A DNA stretch of 64,000 nt, taken from the NCBI GenBank assembly GCA_963931865.1, contig OZ007512.1, positions 2,027,950 through 2,091,949 of the forward strand, written 5' to 3'. Made by a program: the position numbers and the translations under genes. Positions 1 through 14,078 of this stretch are shown here, in pieces. The notes below the pieces were generated by a model. The model searched no databases, was not told where the DNA came from, and saw nothing but the letters and a program-made list of their open reading frames with translations. Position 1 is the stretch's first letter; the number at the start of each line of letters is the position of its first letter. This DNA comes from Axinella damicornis. Taxonomy: Eukaryota > Porifera > Demospongiae > Axinellida > Axinellidae.

Positions 1-35
1 TCGCAGGTAGTCAAACATTAATTATTTAGTTTAGA

Positions 36-85
36 TTACATTACGCGGCACAATTTTTCCCCTACCAGGAGTGTAATTATGTTAC
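36..85. repeat. Dispersed GCGGCACAATTTTTCCCC repeat, first copy
   Basis: The stretch with the core GCGGCACAATTTTTCCCCTA followed by CCAGGAGTGTAA recurs near 62240-62278 and, diverged, at 62819-62852. All copies read in the same direction. It is probably the end of a dispersed repeat; the type is not known. Nothing coding was seen in 1-470. Confidence 0.5.
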
Positions 86-474
86 AGTCAGTCCCATACG
101 GGGACCTTGAAATGAAGTCCATGTGACACTTCTGATATTTTCACCGGCTGAGAACGGTCCTTTCCTGCTTGTGGAAGCAACTGTTCGTGCAGGTTCTGCT
201 GGCAGAACCAATCAGATTTCAGAACGCTGTCACATGACAACAGTAAACCGAATTGCATCACATGTTGAAACGTCGCAGTGATGCCCATTCATCACAATAG
301 TTGATCTCTCAATCGCGCTAGTGCAGGCGCTCTGCATGATGACTTTATAGTTTGTTCATCTTCTGCTTGCCCTCCATCGACTCTCTGGCAGCGGAAGTAA
401 CAGTTTGAAATCGCGTAAGTTGCCAGGCCGTTTCTCCTACACGGCCTGGGAACGAGGCTAAAGCAATACATTAG

Positions 475-625
475 TAGCCTCGTTCCCAGGCCTACCCCGT
501 TTTTCTGTTCTTCGGTTTCCGTTGATAATAATACATGGATGCGGAAGGGCGGCGAACCGCATCCGTGTATTATTGTCAACGGAAACCAAAGAACGAAAAA
601 CGGGGTAGGCCTGGGAACGAGGCTA
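475..625. mobile_element. Short TIR element (TAGCCTCGTTCCCAGG family), 9-bp-type TSD
   Basis: The ends are TAGCCTCGTTCCCAGGCC and its reverse complement, and the whole element is close to a perfect palindrome around the GGCGGCG centre near 550. ATACATTA lies directly on both sides (467-474 and 626-633), with a ninth base differing. The ends and TSD length match the other family members in this window. A second, partial copy of the end lies just upstream at 420-460. A 9-bp TSD fits Mutator-like elements; no transposase is present. Confidence 0.8.
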
Positions 626-753
626 ATACATTAAAGCTGCGACCAATAACCAATGTATTGAATGATTGATTGATGTAGAGATCTTAACCAATTATTGGAG
701 GTGATATCGTATGTTAGTGAGCACAATAAAGTGAACAGAAAATGGTCATATGT

Positions 754-960
754 ACTAGTTATTGCATGAGTGCAAGGGCTATACGTCGAATATTGGCATC
801 GAGCCTGAGGGCCGCAGGCCCGAGGGCGAGTGCCAATATTATGACGTATAGCCCACGCACTCATGCAATAACTAGTTTGTTGCATGATAAGGTGCCAATA
901 TATCATCCTGGCATTGTGGTCAGTGCCATATATTATATATTGGCATAGCGGTACCTTTGA
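754..960. repeat. Nested palindromic repeat
   Basis: Arms beginning ACTAGTTATTGCATGAGTGC (754) are mirrored by 857-876, with a GC-rich centre (GGGCCGCAGGCCC). A second inverted pair, TTGTTGCATGATA and TATCATGCAACAA, encloses 878-985. The architecture (AT-rich arms, GAGGGC/GCCCGAG-type centre) resembles the palindromes at 23981-24131 and 60909-61085. Confidence 0.6.
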
Positions 961-1022
961 ACTTGTAGAGTATCATGCAACAAGCAACAGTTTAGCACTT
1001 CAAACTAGTAGCAAACCAAATA

Positions 1023-1307
1023 CCGTAGTCGCGCGTTATTAGGCGCATGCGCCTATAACTCCACAGGAAAGAAATACAGTCTGCGCCTATAAGCGAGATG
1101 CGCCTAATAACACATATAATAATAATGACATTCCTCGAATAGGAAGCGCGCTTCAATTCGAATATAGCTGTTTTGCACTCCGAAGGATCGAAAATGGCAG
1201 AGTTTCTGGAAGAAGACTGCAGCGCTACCTGGGACGAGAGTTGAACCAGCGCCTAACAGCGAATATGCGCCTATAAGTGAGATGCACCTAATAACGCGCG
1301 ACTACGG
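1023..1307. mobile_element. MITE with TA target-site duplication
   Basis: The terminal inverted repeat starts CCGTAGTCGCGCGTTATTAG at the left and is matched inverted at the right end (about 1281-1307). TA dinucleotides flank both sides (1021-1022, 1308-1309). The motif GCGCCTATAA/GCGAGATGCGCC recurs inside. Size and TA duplication fit a Tc1/mariner-superfamily non-autonomous element. Confidence 0.75.
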
Positions 1308-1399
1308 TACTCTCCACCCAATAATCAGATATTCGGCAATTATTCATCCAAGGATAATCGTCATTTGACCTCCAATAATCAGAGCACTACAATACATGT

Positions 1400-1770
1400 A
1401 CTAGTGGAATGCAGGACATTGGAGAGCGGGCCCGAGCAAAGTGCATGCACGTGCTGCAGGACATGCATGGAGCAGTTGCATTCACATGATTGTCAGCAGA
1501 ATGTGACCGGGCAATGAGATGGCATTCTTGAAACATACACTCGTGCACATCACAGCAACTGTGAGTCAGGTTAGCGTTTATTAGCTAGCTGAAGCAGTCT
1601 AGCAGCAATGTCACCCCGGCCATGGCGGTACATGTAGGTCCACAAGCTGTCTCCGTCTTTGTCAGCGTCGCCACCGAGGAGGAAGAATATTCATGGTGCT
1701 CTAGCCAATGTCCATGAGTGGTCTCCGTCTTTGTTGTCGCCATCGTTCGTCAAACAGGCAGCTAGATCAA
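1400..1770 (-). repeat. Degenerate repeat copy related to 4600-4990
   Basis: On the minus strand this stretch encodes two broken tandem pieces of a GGDxxKDGDxxWTY motif. It also shares the block around AATGCAGGACATTG and GGAGCAGTTGCATTCACATG with 4850-4985, in opposite orientation. A similar peptide (GGNNRDRDRSWTYLP) is read on the plus strand near 4720. It is probably the remains of a coding repeat or transposon of unknown type. Stops interrupt every frame, so it is not a gene. Confidence 0.45.
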
Positions 1771-2065
1771 GATCCAACCAAACAAGCATATATACATACA
1801 GCACAATGAAGTCACGCTAGTGTGGGGCTACTATACATCGTGAATACACTCCAGTAACGACATTCATAGTCATAAAACTGTCAATGAATAATAAATATGA
1901 CGTCATCAAAACCCATAAGTGTTACAGTACATGTCTGGGTATAAAAGAACCAGGCTGCAGCTTACACATTATGTAGTACTATTGCGAGCTTTCGGTCGCG
2001 AACTAACAATTTTTGGAAGACCTGGTACTATTCACTGGGTCTACAAATGAATAACACACAGAGTA

Positions 2066-2445
2066 TAGCCCCGTTCCCAGGCCTGATCCCAGGCCTTCCA
2101 CACCTCCAGTTTTTGATCGCTTGCTGCATAACAAGGCTAGGCATATTTCATCACGTGCGTGACGTACATGTAAGGTAGAAAGGACTTAATTGAACGTGGG
2201 TGAACTGGGGCATAGAACAGCAAGAAGAGCAAAGGTACCAGGTAACTTACCAAGCGGCGGGCAACCGTCATATACACCAAGCGTTGAACGTGTAGTTGGT
2301 TGAACAATACGCAAAACTTCGTTTTTTCGTTCTGAATTTTTTTTTTGCCATTCATCATGCTCATGTGAGGGAACATACCAGGCCCTCCCCGCTTTTACGC
2401 ACTGCAAGCGACGAAAAGCTGGGCGGGGGCCTGGGAACGAGGCTA
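2066..2445. mobile_element. TAGCCTCG-family TIR element
   Basis: The left end TAGCCCCGTTCCCAGGCC is mirrored by GGCCTGGGAACGAGGCTA at the right. ACACACAGAGTAT occurs on both sides (overlapping the terminal T/A), consistent with a target duplication of at least 9 bp lengthened by a CA run. The interior is open in short frames only and I assign no product. Confidence 0.7.
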
Positions 2446-2889
2446 CACACAGAGTATCACAGAGCATAGGTGCATGTGTACAAATGTAGGTTCATGCAAT
2501 CCAGAGGAGGTCGGGTTGGACACGGTCATGTGACCTACATGTACGTGCCCTATATGGAGGTTTACTGAACTGAAGAGTGTTCTCCAAAACTGAAAGCTCT
2601 AGTGCAGTACATTCCAAATACGCCATCACCACCGTTCGACCCTTGGGTCACTTACATGTAGGTCTTGAAGGATTGGCTGCACGTGCGATGGCGGAGAAGC
2701 CAGCGCTAAAAGGCACTCCAATTCATATTTACCTTCGGTCCCAGGCCAAGTTGACGTGGGAACGAGGCTGCTGAGGTTAGGAACGGAAAAACACAATCAT
2801 TTCCACTCAAGCACAGCGCACAGTCACGTGCGCAGAAAATGTGTCCGACCTCCTCTGCGTGCAGTCTACAATGTACATGTACAGTAGGG

Positions 2890-3285
2890 TAGCCTCGTTC
2901 CCAGTCCCACGCCCAGCTTTCCGTCGCTTGCAGTACGGTAAAGCGGTGAGGGCCTGGTACATTTCCTCACGTGAGCATGACGTAATCGAAAAATGGCAAA
3001 ATTTTCAGAATGAAGACACTACGTTTTGCGTGTTATTCAGCCATCTACACATTCAACGCTCGGTGAGTATGACAGTCGCCCCCCACTAGCTAGATACGTG
3101 AGGTGTGTTACCTGGTACCTTTGCTCTCTTGCTGTTCTGAGACCTACTACACCCACGTTAAACTTCCGGTCTTTCTACCCCTTTCTACCCTTGACGTCAC
3201 TCACGTGAGGAAATGTACCAGGCCCTCCCCGCTTCACTGTACTGCAAGCGACAAAACGCTGGGCGTGGGACTGGGAACGAGGCTA
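2890..3285. mobile_element. TAGCCTCG-family TIR element
   Basis: The ends TAGCCTCGTTCCCAGTCC and CGAGGCTA are inverted, with sub-terminal CACGCCCAGCTTTCCGTCGC mirrored before the right end. No convincing flanking duplication was found. Fragments of related ends lie at 3373-3400. The interior resembles the 2066-2445 copy (shared TTGAACGTG, ACGTGAGG and GGTACATT-type blocks, partly inverted). Confidence 0.6.
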
Positions 3286-3590
3286 CATTTGCAAGATTAC
3301 ATTGCACATTCTCAAAATCCAGAGAATGTGTGTCAATCTTGAGACTGCACAAACGTAGCGTGCAGTTACGTGCGTGTAGCCTCTCTCCCAGGCCTCCACA
3401 CCAAGCTCTTGTCCAGGGAAGATGCCGTGGACAGTCCGGGGGAAGGTTTGAAGGGGGACTGTCCACAGCGTCACAATCTTGAGATCGTGCAAATGTTTTG
3501 CGTGATCTTGAGATTGTGAAAATGCCCGACATTGCACGGAACACATACAAGCACACTGTACTGTATGAAACCAGTGAAGTCAATTCTCAC

Positions 3591-3877
3591 TAGGGCTCGA
3601 ACGACTAGTGGATTTCTCTAGTCGACTAATTGGTTTGTAGTTTGCACAACTAGTCGACTAATTGAGTACTAACTGAGAAATGACAGAATGTCATCACTGG
3701 CTGTACACAGCACAAATCACTTCACTCAAATCACAGACTATTTTGTTCAAACACACTAGCATCTCTACATGCTAGGAGTAAGGCTGGCCCTCTCGACTAG
3801 TTGACATGCAAGAAACGTAGTCGACAACCTTAGTTCAGTCGACTAGTCGACTAATTCAACTAATTGTTCAGGCCCTA
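3591..3877. mobile_element. hAT-like MITE with 8-bp TSD
   Basis: The terminal repeats TAGGGC...GAAC (left) and GTTCAGGCCCTA (right) enclose several inverted GTCGACTA(G) sub-terminal motifs. ATTCTCAC is duplicated exactly at 3583-3590 and 3878-3885. An 8-bp TSD with AGGGC-type ends is typical of hAT elements. No transposase is encoded. Confidence 0.75.
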
Positions 3878-4221
3878 ATTCTCACACTACTCATACCGGC
3901 CTCAAGCAGTGCTTCACACACACACACACACACACGCACAATATAATTTTTAGGCTTGCACAGAGCACGTGGCTGGACTCGGTGCAGGAGTACTTCATAT
4001 TCCTACTCCCGCTCCTGCAAGCGTGTGCCCCAAAGCTGGTCTGACATAATGTCAGACCAACACCGGTATTGGTCGGACATGATCTGACATTAACAAATTT
4101 GCCAGGTACGGGAAGCTAGGCTTATGATCTTTCGGTGTGGGCCCGTGGGGTGGTAATCTGAGGGAATGTATGTAGGTACATATGTATGTCTGTGAAGTGC
4201 TCATGTGTCTGAAATGTTCAT

Positions 4222-4271
4222 TGGGGCGAGCGTGAGCGAGCCCCACATAGACGAGTTTGCTGCAAATTTTC

Positions 4272-4302
<31 letters not shown>

Positions 4303-4967
4303 CGTACGTCGTGCCGTAAATCACTTCCTGCTCGTATTTTGCGTGTTCTTGCGTCATGCGTTATTTCCAAACTGAGTTCACTTCCTGCTCGTGCGTTGAT
4401 ATCGTCCAACTGAGACGCGAACTATGAACAGTCTACCTCAACAAGGCCTTGCAAGGATGGAGACTGTAGTGGGGCGGTGAGTGGCTAAAGCATTAAATTT
4501 CATGAAGACGGGGAAAGCGCTTCAGTGAGACCAACGGAGGTGATCCTCCTTGAACTCACAATCCCCTATAACTCGCCGGAGTCCCTTTCAAATGCTAAGC
4601 CATGCAACTGCTCAGAGGATGGGAAGTTGACTGCCCTGCACACGGTAACACTAAACTCACTGTGACCAGTCATGACAGATCTGGCCTGGCATCAGCAGAG
4701 AACGAGGAAGTCATCCTCGGTGGCAACAACAGAGACAGAGACCGCTCCTGGACCTACCTGCCAGACTGCTTCAACGCTGTGAAGTGCATGCACGAGTGTC
4801 ATAACTTCTGGTTGTGATCTGTGTCGTTAAGTTGTGTTATGCTCCCCGTCAGACTCACATTCTGATGACATGCACATGCAACTGCTCCATGCATATTCAG
4901 CACAATGTCATGCAACTGTTCCATGCAAATTCAGCACCTGCATGTAACTCGCTCACGCTCGCCCCAC
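4222..4967. repeat. Composite repeat with inverted GGGGCGAGCGTGAGCGAG ends
   Basis: GGGGCGAGCGTGAGCGAG at 4225 is mirrored by CTCGCTCACGCTCGCCCC at 4947-4964, suggesting an element of about 745 bp. Its left half (AT microsatellite, then a block beginning CGTGCCGTAAATCACTTCCT) recurs at 55950-56222. Its right half holds an open stretch of 71 codons at 4602-4817 (GGNNRDRDRSWTYLP) related to the minus-strand fragments at 1640-1760. I do not recognise the peptide. Confidence 0.55.
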
Positions 4968-5307
4968 AATGTCCTGCATTCCCCTAGTTATTGTGGCCCC
5001 ACAGCGAAGTCACTGTCACAATACCTGTGAAACCAGCGCGGAGGTACATGTAGCACTACAAACGTTATTATGGGTTTTGGTAACGCCGCTTCATGAATAA
5101 TATTATACCTAACACCGTACGGACTGTGACTACATAATCAGAACTATGAATACGTAAAGTAGGCATCCGCTATGTTCACTGTGTGGCTTCCCACTGCTTA
5201 TTCAATTTACCGGCCAATATGTCAGCGTAGAACAGTCAGTGGACGGCCATATCAGCGCTTCGCCCGGAATATGGCCGATGGCCGACTGTTATAATGTGCT
5301 CTGCGTC

Positions 5308-5308
<1 letters not shown>

Positions 5309-5368
<60 letters not shown>
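5309..5368. repeat. (CA)n microsatellite at a splice donor
   Basis: About 28 CA units. On the minus strand this is (TG)n lying directly downstream of the exon that ends near 5378, so the GTGTGTATATG donor region of that intron merges into the microsatellite. Confidence 0.9.
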
Positions 5369-8050
<2,682 letters not shown>

Positions 8051-8129
8051 TATGTCCACGGAGCAACAGAGTAACACAGGTCTGTGCAGTCACATACACA
8101 GCTACACGTCCTGCAAGAAGGCACTGGTG

Positions 8130-8182
<53 letters not shown>

Positions 8183-8184
8183 TG

Positions 8185-8217
<33 letters not shown>

Positions 8218-9704
8218 GTGTGTGTGTGTGTGTGTGTGTATGTGTGTGTGTGTGTGTGTGTGTTGTGTGTGTGTGTGTGTGTGAATGTGTGTGTATGCAT
8301 GTCATAAGTGATAACAACAATCCTGTCTGACCTGTGGACTGTACCTACAGCTTAGCGTCATTCCGGCCGGAGAACAAGGCTATGTGCATGTACATGTACA
8401 AGTACAGGTGTGTATTACCATTCTCCTGAGTGTCAGACATGCTCTCAGGAACAATTGTCTAGTAGGTCAGATATTCGCAGGAGAAAGAAATGTCTAGTCA
8501 CTAGACACAATTGGTGGAAGCCACTGGAATGCTAATGGTACTTGTATAGCCACAGCAATTACAAAAATGTACATGCACACCAACAATAGTACAGTATCAG
8601 TATCTCTTTGATGTTTGTTATCATATAATATTCACAGAATTACATGTAGTTCAAACCACAAAAGCATGTCTACATAGCAAGGGGTCGTCACTCCATCCAA
8701 CGCACCGACCAGGGTCGATCACAACCTGTGACGTTTAAATGCGTGACGTTGAAACGTGCGACATTGACTGTCCAAACACTGCCTGCAACCCCGTGACTGT
8801 GGCCCAAATCCAATATCCACCGCGTACAGGATCATGATCCGGTCATAGTCTAACAAGCTAGCCCTTCACTTTCTCCAGTCGATCCGTACTGGGGAAAATT
8901 CGAGGGGCTAGCCCGCTAGACTAGATCAGGTCACAATTGTACCCAAGGTGCCCACTACTTTTACTGTGATCTGATGTCCTTGTGGACATCTGCCCCACAA
9001 GACCAAGTTAGGCCATGAGTAAAGCATGTGTAAAGAACTGTACTTTAGACCGCAATCGAATACATTCCAATTAGTGCGCACCTCCTACATTAAATTCACC
9101 CATGGTGTTCCTCTGTTTTCACCTAAAAGAATACAACCCTTATGACCAGACGGCGGCCGCCAGGCCTTTTATCAGCGAGGATAAACGCTATCACATTCCA
9201 GGGATAACTGGGCTGAAAGATATAGGCTTAGTTTACTCACCTCCTTTGACTAGTTCAGCGATCCAGAAAGCCTCCAACCTGTGCGGGCCCGCTGCGGTAC
9301 TGTAGGATGGCGGCTAGTGCGTAATTTACAGATCGTGTGCATGACTAGCTGTGATGACAAGTACATGTACAAGTTCAAGTCATGTATCGAGTCCCCTAGA
9401 GCAATTCGCCCGGGGCCACAGTGAAAATTCAAATTTGCCCCCCATGCAAGCTCCACCCATCGAGTGATTGTCATGGCAACCAAAATGTATATATACGTAC
9501 TGAGGGCACGCAGCTACATGTAGCATTGTAGCAGAGAATCTGGGGAGTTAGCAAGCACATCAGGTAAGTATGATGCAGGTTATGGGTTCTAAAGTTAGTA
9601 GGTAGGTCTACATACCACTAGTTAGCATAAAATTCCCAAGCACATGTACATTCGTACAATCATACTGCACACATACACACGCACACACACAGAGACCGGG
9701 AAAC
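8051..9704. promoter_or_regulatory. Intergenic region between divergent genes; contains (TG)n
   Basis: The Lys-rich gene starts leftwards at 8050 and CFAP96 starts rightwards at 9705, so both 5' regions lie in these 1.65 kb. 8133-8281 is an interrupted (GT)n microsatellite just upstream of the minus-strand ATG. I see no reliable core promoter element, no clear ORF and no RNA gene. A shared promoter is an inference from orientation only. Confidence 0.4.
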
Positions 9705-11450
9705 ATGGCAAAGACGGACATGGAACGTGTTGGCCTCTTCACTGAGATGGGCTACACCACCATCGGAGACCCCTACGTCCCTCCCAACAGCAGTGAGTGC
9801 AGTGGTCCAGAGTACACCTGTGCACAGCTAGTCTCACTAGCCAGACCTAATTCGATAACCTACCCTAGTGTGGACTCCTCACAATTATTGAGAGTATATT
9901 ACACTTGCTATGGAGCTACGTAGTGGCAGGCGAGTATTGCCACTGTCCTAGATCTGCTTCGTCTCTCAGGATGCATTCATTGTCAATGCAGAAATGCGAG
10001 CAGCCGCATAGCTGTCTTCCAAGTATGTTGATGTTCACTGATAATAGTTAGCATACCTGCTAAGTTCAGGCCGATCCATGCACAGATTGAGAGAAGCATC
10101 CGTTGATTTGCCGTACTGGCAATTCTTGTCACTGGAAATGGCTGCCTGCATCGTGCACATACACTTAACTTTATGATGTGATCTTTTAGACCCTCCTAAT
10201 CACATGCATACACACCTAAAGAGCCGTACGGCACCACTGCTAAGGGAAAACAGATGATGGTGGGTGGCACAAAGTCAAAAACTGCCTTCCAAGATGGCTA
10301 CTTCAGGAAGAACTTCGACAGAATCATGGAGGTGTGTGACAGACGTACATGTACTTGTACTCTGACTGACAGCTCCTAATGCATCGCCACAATATTTAAC
10401 ATCCCTCCTCCCTTCCTCCTTTCCTCCCCCCTCCCTCCCTCCCCCCTCCCTCCCTACCTCCCTCCCTCTCTCCCTCCCTCCCTCTCTCCCCCCCTCCCTC
10501 CCTCCCCCCTCCCTCCCTGCCTCCCTCCCTTTCTCCCTCCCTCCCTCCCTCCCTCCCTTCCTCCCTCCCTCCCTCCCTCCCTCCCTCCCCTCCACCCTCT
10601 CTCCCTCCCTCCTCTCTCCTCCCGTCTCCTTCCCTCCTCTCTCCCTCCTCCTCCCTCACAGGGAGAAGCATACTCGGACCCAGTGAAGCATCGTAGACAG
10701 GTACGCCTGAAGGACGCCAAGAAGAACATCGGGAAGTCCTGGGTACCGAGCAGTGGCAGCAAGGAACCGTGAGTTTCAACGCACCGACACTGTAGCATTG
10801 TTCCCAGGCGTTCTCTTCTCCCCAATTACCGAGCACCTGGGAACGAGGCTATCTGACAGACTGACGCTGTACCATAAATTAAGCCTGTACGTCAACTACA
10901 AAAATGTTTGCATGGTGTGCTCTTCTCCCCCCCCCCCCCCCACACACACACACACACACACACAAACACCTCTTTTTCCTGTCAGATTTGGTAAAACAGT
11001 GGTTGCATTGACCACATCATAAGTCTTGGCTCGTAAACTCTGACCTCCCCCTGGCTCAAATAATAATGGTAAAACTTTGTAGGCCCTTAAATTGCCTTTC
11101 TTTTTCTCTGTCGCTACAGTTCTGGTCAGGGCAACCACTACGGCACACTGGGGGGTCCTACGGAGGCATTCAGTGCCGCCAACCGCCCTAGAGAGAAGTA
11201 CAAAGCTCCGGGGAAGAACTTCATGACCAACCCAGGGAAGATCGGAACAGGATACGGGTGAGTGTACACTGACCCCATCTGTAATGGAGGACCAAGGTCT
11301 TCGTTCCAAATGAGAGTCACATAGAACCTTGTACATTGTATGTCCATGGAGGGGAGAGGGGGGAGGGGGGAGGGAGGAAGGAGGGGGGTGGGAGAGAGGG
11401 GTGGAGAGGGGAGGGGGGAGGGGAAGGGGAGGGGGTGTTGCCTGGTCTGC

Positions 11451-11483
<33 letters not shown>

Positions 11484-13751
11484 ATGTGGACAGGCATCCA
11501 AATGATCCAGCACCCACCATAAGGACTTCCCACAATGTTATGTACAGTCAAACCTCCGATAGTGGACCCTCCAGATAGGGACACAATATAATAAACCTCT
11601 CTGCAAAGGACGCTTTTCAAGGTCCCAAATAATTGGTTTGCCTATGGTTCTAATACATTTTGAACCTCCGAGAAGAGGACAACTTCTCTACAAAGGACAA
11701 AAGACTTGAATTTATATTGTTCCCAAAGTGTCCTTTGTTCGGAGGTTTGACTGTAATTATATGATACCAAGTAACATGGTATAGTATGGTTCTTTGTAGC
11801 CTTGTTCCCAGGTGATGCGTGGCCTGGGGATGAGGCTAGTTTCTTTGCGGACATGCCACCCAGTCACAATGAACCGTACAATGTTACCGTATGATGTTAA
11901 CTGCATGTTCTGTGTTTCCTCCGGTGCCCCAGCTATGTGGGTGTGACCATCGGCCCCAGTCACAAGTACTCCTCTGAGCCGTACGACAGAGCCAGAGAAC
12001 TGAGAACAGTACGTCGGGATACCACAAGTATAGTCACAACATTGATCAATGAACTTATTGCATGCTTCTGCGTATTACCAGGAGTGCATGAGCCGCTGAA
12101 GGTGGCAAAGGAGTGTCAAACTAGTATAGACATGTTGTAATCCCTCACGCCTTACGGTCATACCTTGTATGGAAGACCTTTGCGGTACCGCGCAAATATC
12201 AATTTGTATTTCACACTTCTACGTAACGGCCTCTTGCTGTATAAGGTAAAATTTTGGGACGTGTGAAGGACTACTACTTTGGATAGGGTGTGCATACTGA
12301 GTTTGATGCTCCTTCGGCAGCTCATGCACTCCTGGAATTACTACCCAAGGAGTGCAGTGTTCCATGAGGTTTAAGGCCGAGTGTAATATTGCATTCCAAG
12401 GGCAGTAATAGATTTGATATCCAACACAGTTACATGTACAAATGTACTAATTATAATTCAGCATGCAACCATAGATACTACGTAGACTACTAATACCAGC
12501 AACCCATTCCATGACTATGAATGTAGTGTCCTACACAGCGTGAGAGGGAATGTGAGAGTGTGTCTCTCTGTGTGTCCTACACAGCGTGAGAGGGACAGTG
12601 CTGTAAAGAAAGTGAAGGGAGGAGCATTCAAACTGAACAGCCATCCAAAGGACCTCTTTGATGAGAACCCCTACCGGTCTGACAAGGGTAGGTCTACATG
12701 ATGAGATGAAATAAGGATGGTCACAGGCGAGAGAGAAAGTCCTCTCACTGATGAACATGGATCCATGAATATGTTCCTTCTCTCTCCTCCTCCCCTTTCT
12801 CCTCCTCCCCTTTCTCCTCCTCCCCATCCGTCCTCTTCCTCTTCATCTTACCTCCGTCACTCCTTCCCCATCCTTCTCCTTCGTCACCTTTTCCTCCCAT
12901 CCTCCCCCTACCCACCTCTGGATCCTACTCCCCATGATCCCTCCCTCCCTCCCTCCCCTTCCCTCCATCACTCCCTCCCTCCCTCCCTCCCTCCCTCCCT
13001 CCCTCCCTCCCTCCCTCCCTCCCTCCCTCCCTCCCTCCCTCCCTCCCCCCCCCTTCTCCCTCCCTCCCTCCCTCCCTCCCCCCTCCTTCCCTCCCTCCCT
13101 CCCTCCCTCCCTCCCTCCCTCCCTCCCCCCCTCCCTCCCCCCTCCCTCCTTCCCTCCCTCCCTCCCTCCCCCTCCCTCCCTCCCTCCCTCCCTCCCTCCC
13201 TCCCTCCCTCCCTCCCTCCACCAGCCCTTCCTCCTCTAAAGGAATTCAAAGCCTCAAAGGACAAACCAAAACCCTTCAAACCAAGCTCACCGGCAAAATT
13301 GGTCAGTTCATCATACGTACATTGTACATGTACATACAGTGCTATAAAGCTGCATTGTGTGCATAATAAAGGATGAAGGGGGTGTGTTCCTGGTGACAGT
13401 ATCCTATGGATATTCTGAATCATGGGGAGAGGCTATAATCTTGAAGAGAGTGAGGTAAAACATTGGGGTAGCTCAAACCTCCTGCATAAATGAAAAGGAA
13501 AACTGGGGAGGGAGGAATGGGCTGGCAACCCAGACCCAACCAACCCCAGCACGGATCGCTTTTAGTATACGGTCTGGGAATGAGACTAGACATATATACG
13601 CTATTAGGTTTTCACAAGTAATCAAGATCAGGCACACATGTAGCCTATGGAACCTCAAATTCAACAAACCTTTGAGATGGTAGTTCATCAATGCAACTGT
13701 TTGGTGACTGGATGTGTCTGTGACCCTTACACACACACCCACACACCCACC

Positions 13752-13832
<81 letters not shown>

Positions 13833-14030
13833 CTGTACATATCCACCCCAGGCTTCAGGCTGCAAGGCAGGGACATTCGACCCATACCCAAAGCACTCGG
13901 AGGACCCATATGGGACACCTAAGGTGCGGAAGGAGACCAGCCCAGCGAAGATGAAAGGAGGTGTGTTCCGGCCATCCCCCTGTCCCAAGTCCACGCCCAC
14001 AAACTCCATTATGCAGCAGAATGTTGTCAG
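9705..14030 (+). CDS. CFAP96: Cilia- and flagella-associated protein 96 (C4orf47 homologue), 3' end missing
   Basis: Eight exons join in consistent phase: 9705-9792, 10222-10331, 10662-10768, 11120-11257, 11933-12008, 12585-12687, 13225-13301 and 13852-14030, each with GT-AG borders. The product starts MAKTDMERVGLFTEMGY, as in vertebrate CFAP96 (KTDMERIGLFSEM). It keeps the family blocks in order: GYFRKNFDRIMEGEAY, PREKYKAPGKNFMTNPGK, GTGYGYVGVTIG, GGAFKLNSHPKDLFDENPY, PFKPSSPAKL, KAGTFDPYPKHSEDPY and the C-terminal NSIMQQNVVR. CFAP96 is a small centrosome/cilium-associated protein conserved in ciliated eukaryotes; its biochemical role is poorly known. Exon 8 ends in phase 2 at AG|GTGAGT, so a short last exon (about 15-25 residues) should lie further right; I could not place it. 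Introns 2, 6 and 7 have expanded CT or CA tracts immediately before their acceptors. Identity is very likely. Confidence 0.9.
10398..10653. repeat. (CCCT)n polypyrimidine tract before CFAP96 exon 3
   Basis: Almost pure C/T, mostly CCCT/CCTC units, ending 8 bases before the CAG acceptor at 10661. It doubles as an extremely long polypyrimidine tract. All long Gly/Arg/Glu or Pro/Ser reading frames here are products of the repeat. Confidence 0.9.
11338..11481. repeat. GGGA-rich tract followed by poly(C)
   Basis: A purine-rich GGGGA/GGAGGG tract (11345-11435) is followed by a C run of about 27 bases (11455-11481). It lies in CFAP96 intron 4. The two strands could form G-quadruplex-type structures; that is inference. 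Confidence 0.8.
11545..11753. mobile_element. pogo/Tigger-like MITE with TA TSD
   Basis: The ends CAGTCAAACCTCCGA and TCGGAGGTTTGACTG are perfect inverted repeats flanked by TA (11543-11544, 11754-11755). Inside, GGACCCTC, AAAGGACG and GGTCC-type motifs recur inverted. Ends of the form CAGTCAAACCTC are typical of pogo/Tigger-type members of Tc1/mariner. It lies in CFAP96 intron 4 and encodes nothing. Confidence 0.85.
11797..11838. mobile_element. 42-bp miniature of the TAGCCTCG family
   Basis: TAGCCTTGTTCCCAGG at the left is mirrored by CCTGGGGATGAGGCTA at the right with only about ten bases between. The flanks GGTTCTTTG and GTTTCTTTG agree in 8 of 9 positions, as expected for the family's 9-bp TSD. 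It lies in CFAP96 intron 4. Confidence 0.6.
12934..13220. repeat. (CCCT)n polypyrimidine tract before CFAP96 exon 7
   Basis: About 290 bases of CCCT units run into CCACCAG, the acceptor of exon 7 at 13224. The preceding 12780-12930 is also C/T-rich. Long frames on either strand (Pro-Ser or Gly-Arg-Glu) are repeat artefacts. Confidence 0.92.
13728..13831. repeat. (CA)n microsatellite before CFAP96 exon 8
   Basis: CA units with CCCA interruptions at the left; the exon 8 acceptor (CACCCCAG at 13851) follows 20 bases after the run ends. Confidence 0.92.
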
Positions 14031-14047
14031 GTGAGTGTGCGTCTGTC

Positions 14048-14078
14048 TAGCCTCGTACCAGGCCCCGCCCTGAGGCTA
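14048..14078. mobile_element. 31-bp miniature of the TAGCCTCG family
   Basis: TAGCCTCGTACCAGGCC and GCCCTGAGGCTA form the two ends with almost no interior. Flanks GCGTCTGTC and GTGTCTGTC match in 8 of 9 bases. It lies 18 bases after CFAP96 exon 8. Confidence 0.5.

Noticed and set aside
3400..3475. Small palindrome GGACAGTCC...GGACTGTCC as a regulatory site
   Set aside because: A single occurrence next to degraded transposon ends; no evidence of function.
8102..8320. Cys-Val or His-Thr repeat frames (also at 5236-5587 and 13645-13830)
   Set aside because: (TG)n or (CA)n microsatellites read in frame.
10275..10836. Gly/Arg/Glu-rich frames
   Set aside because: They are translations of the (CCCT)n tract in a CFAP96 intron.
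12717..13423. Pro/Ser- and Gly/Arg-rich frames of up to 219 codons
   Set aside because: Translation of the CT-rich tract that leads to the CFAP96 exon 7 acceptor; only the LPPLKEFKASKD part is real exon.
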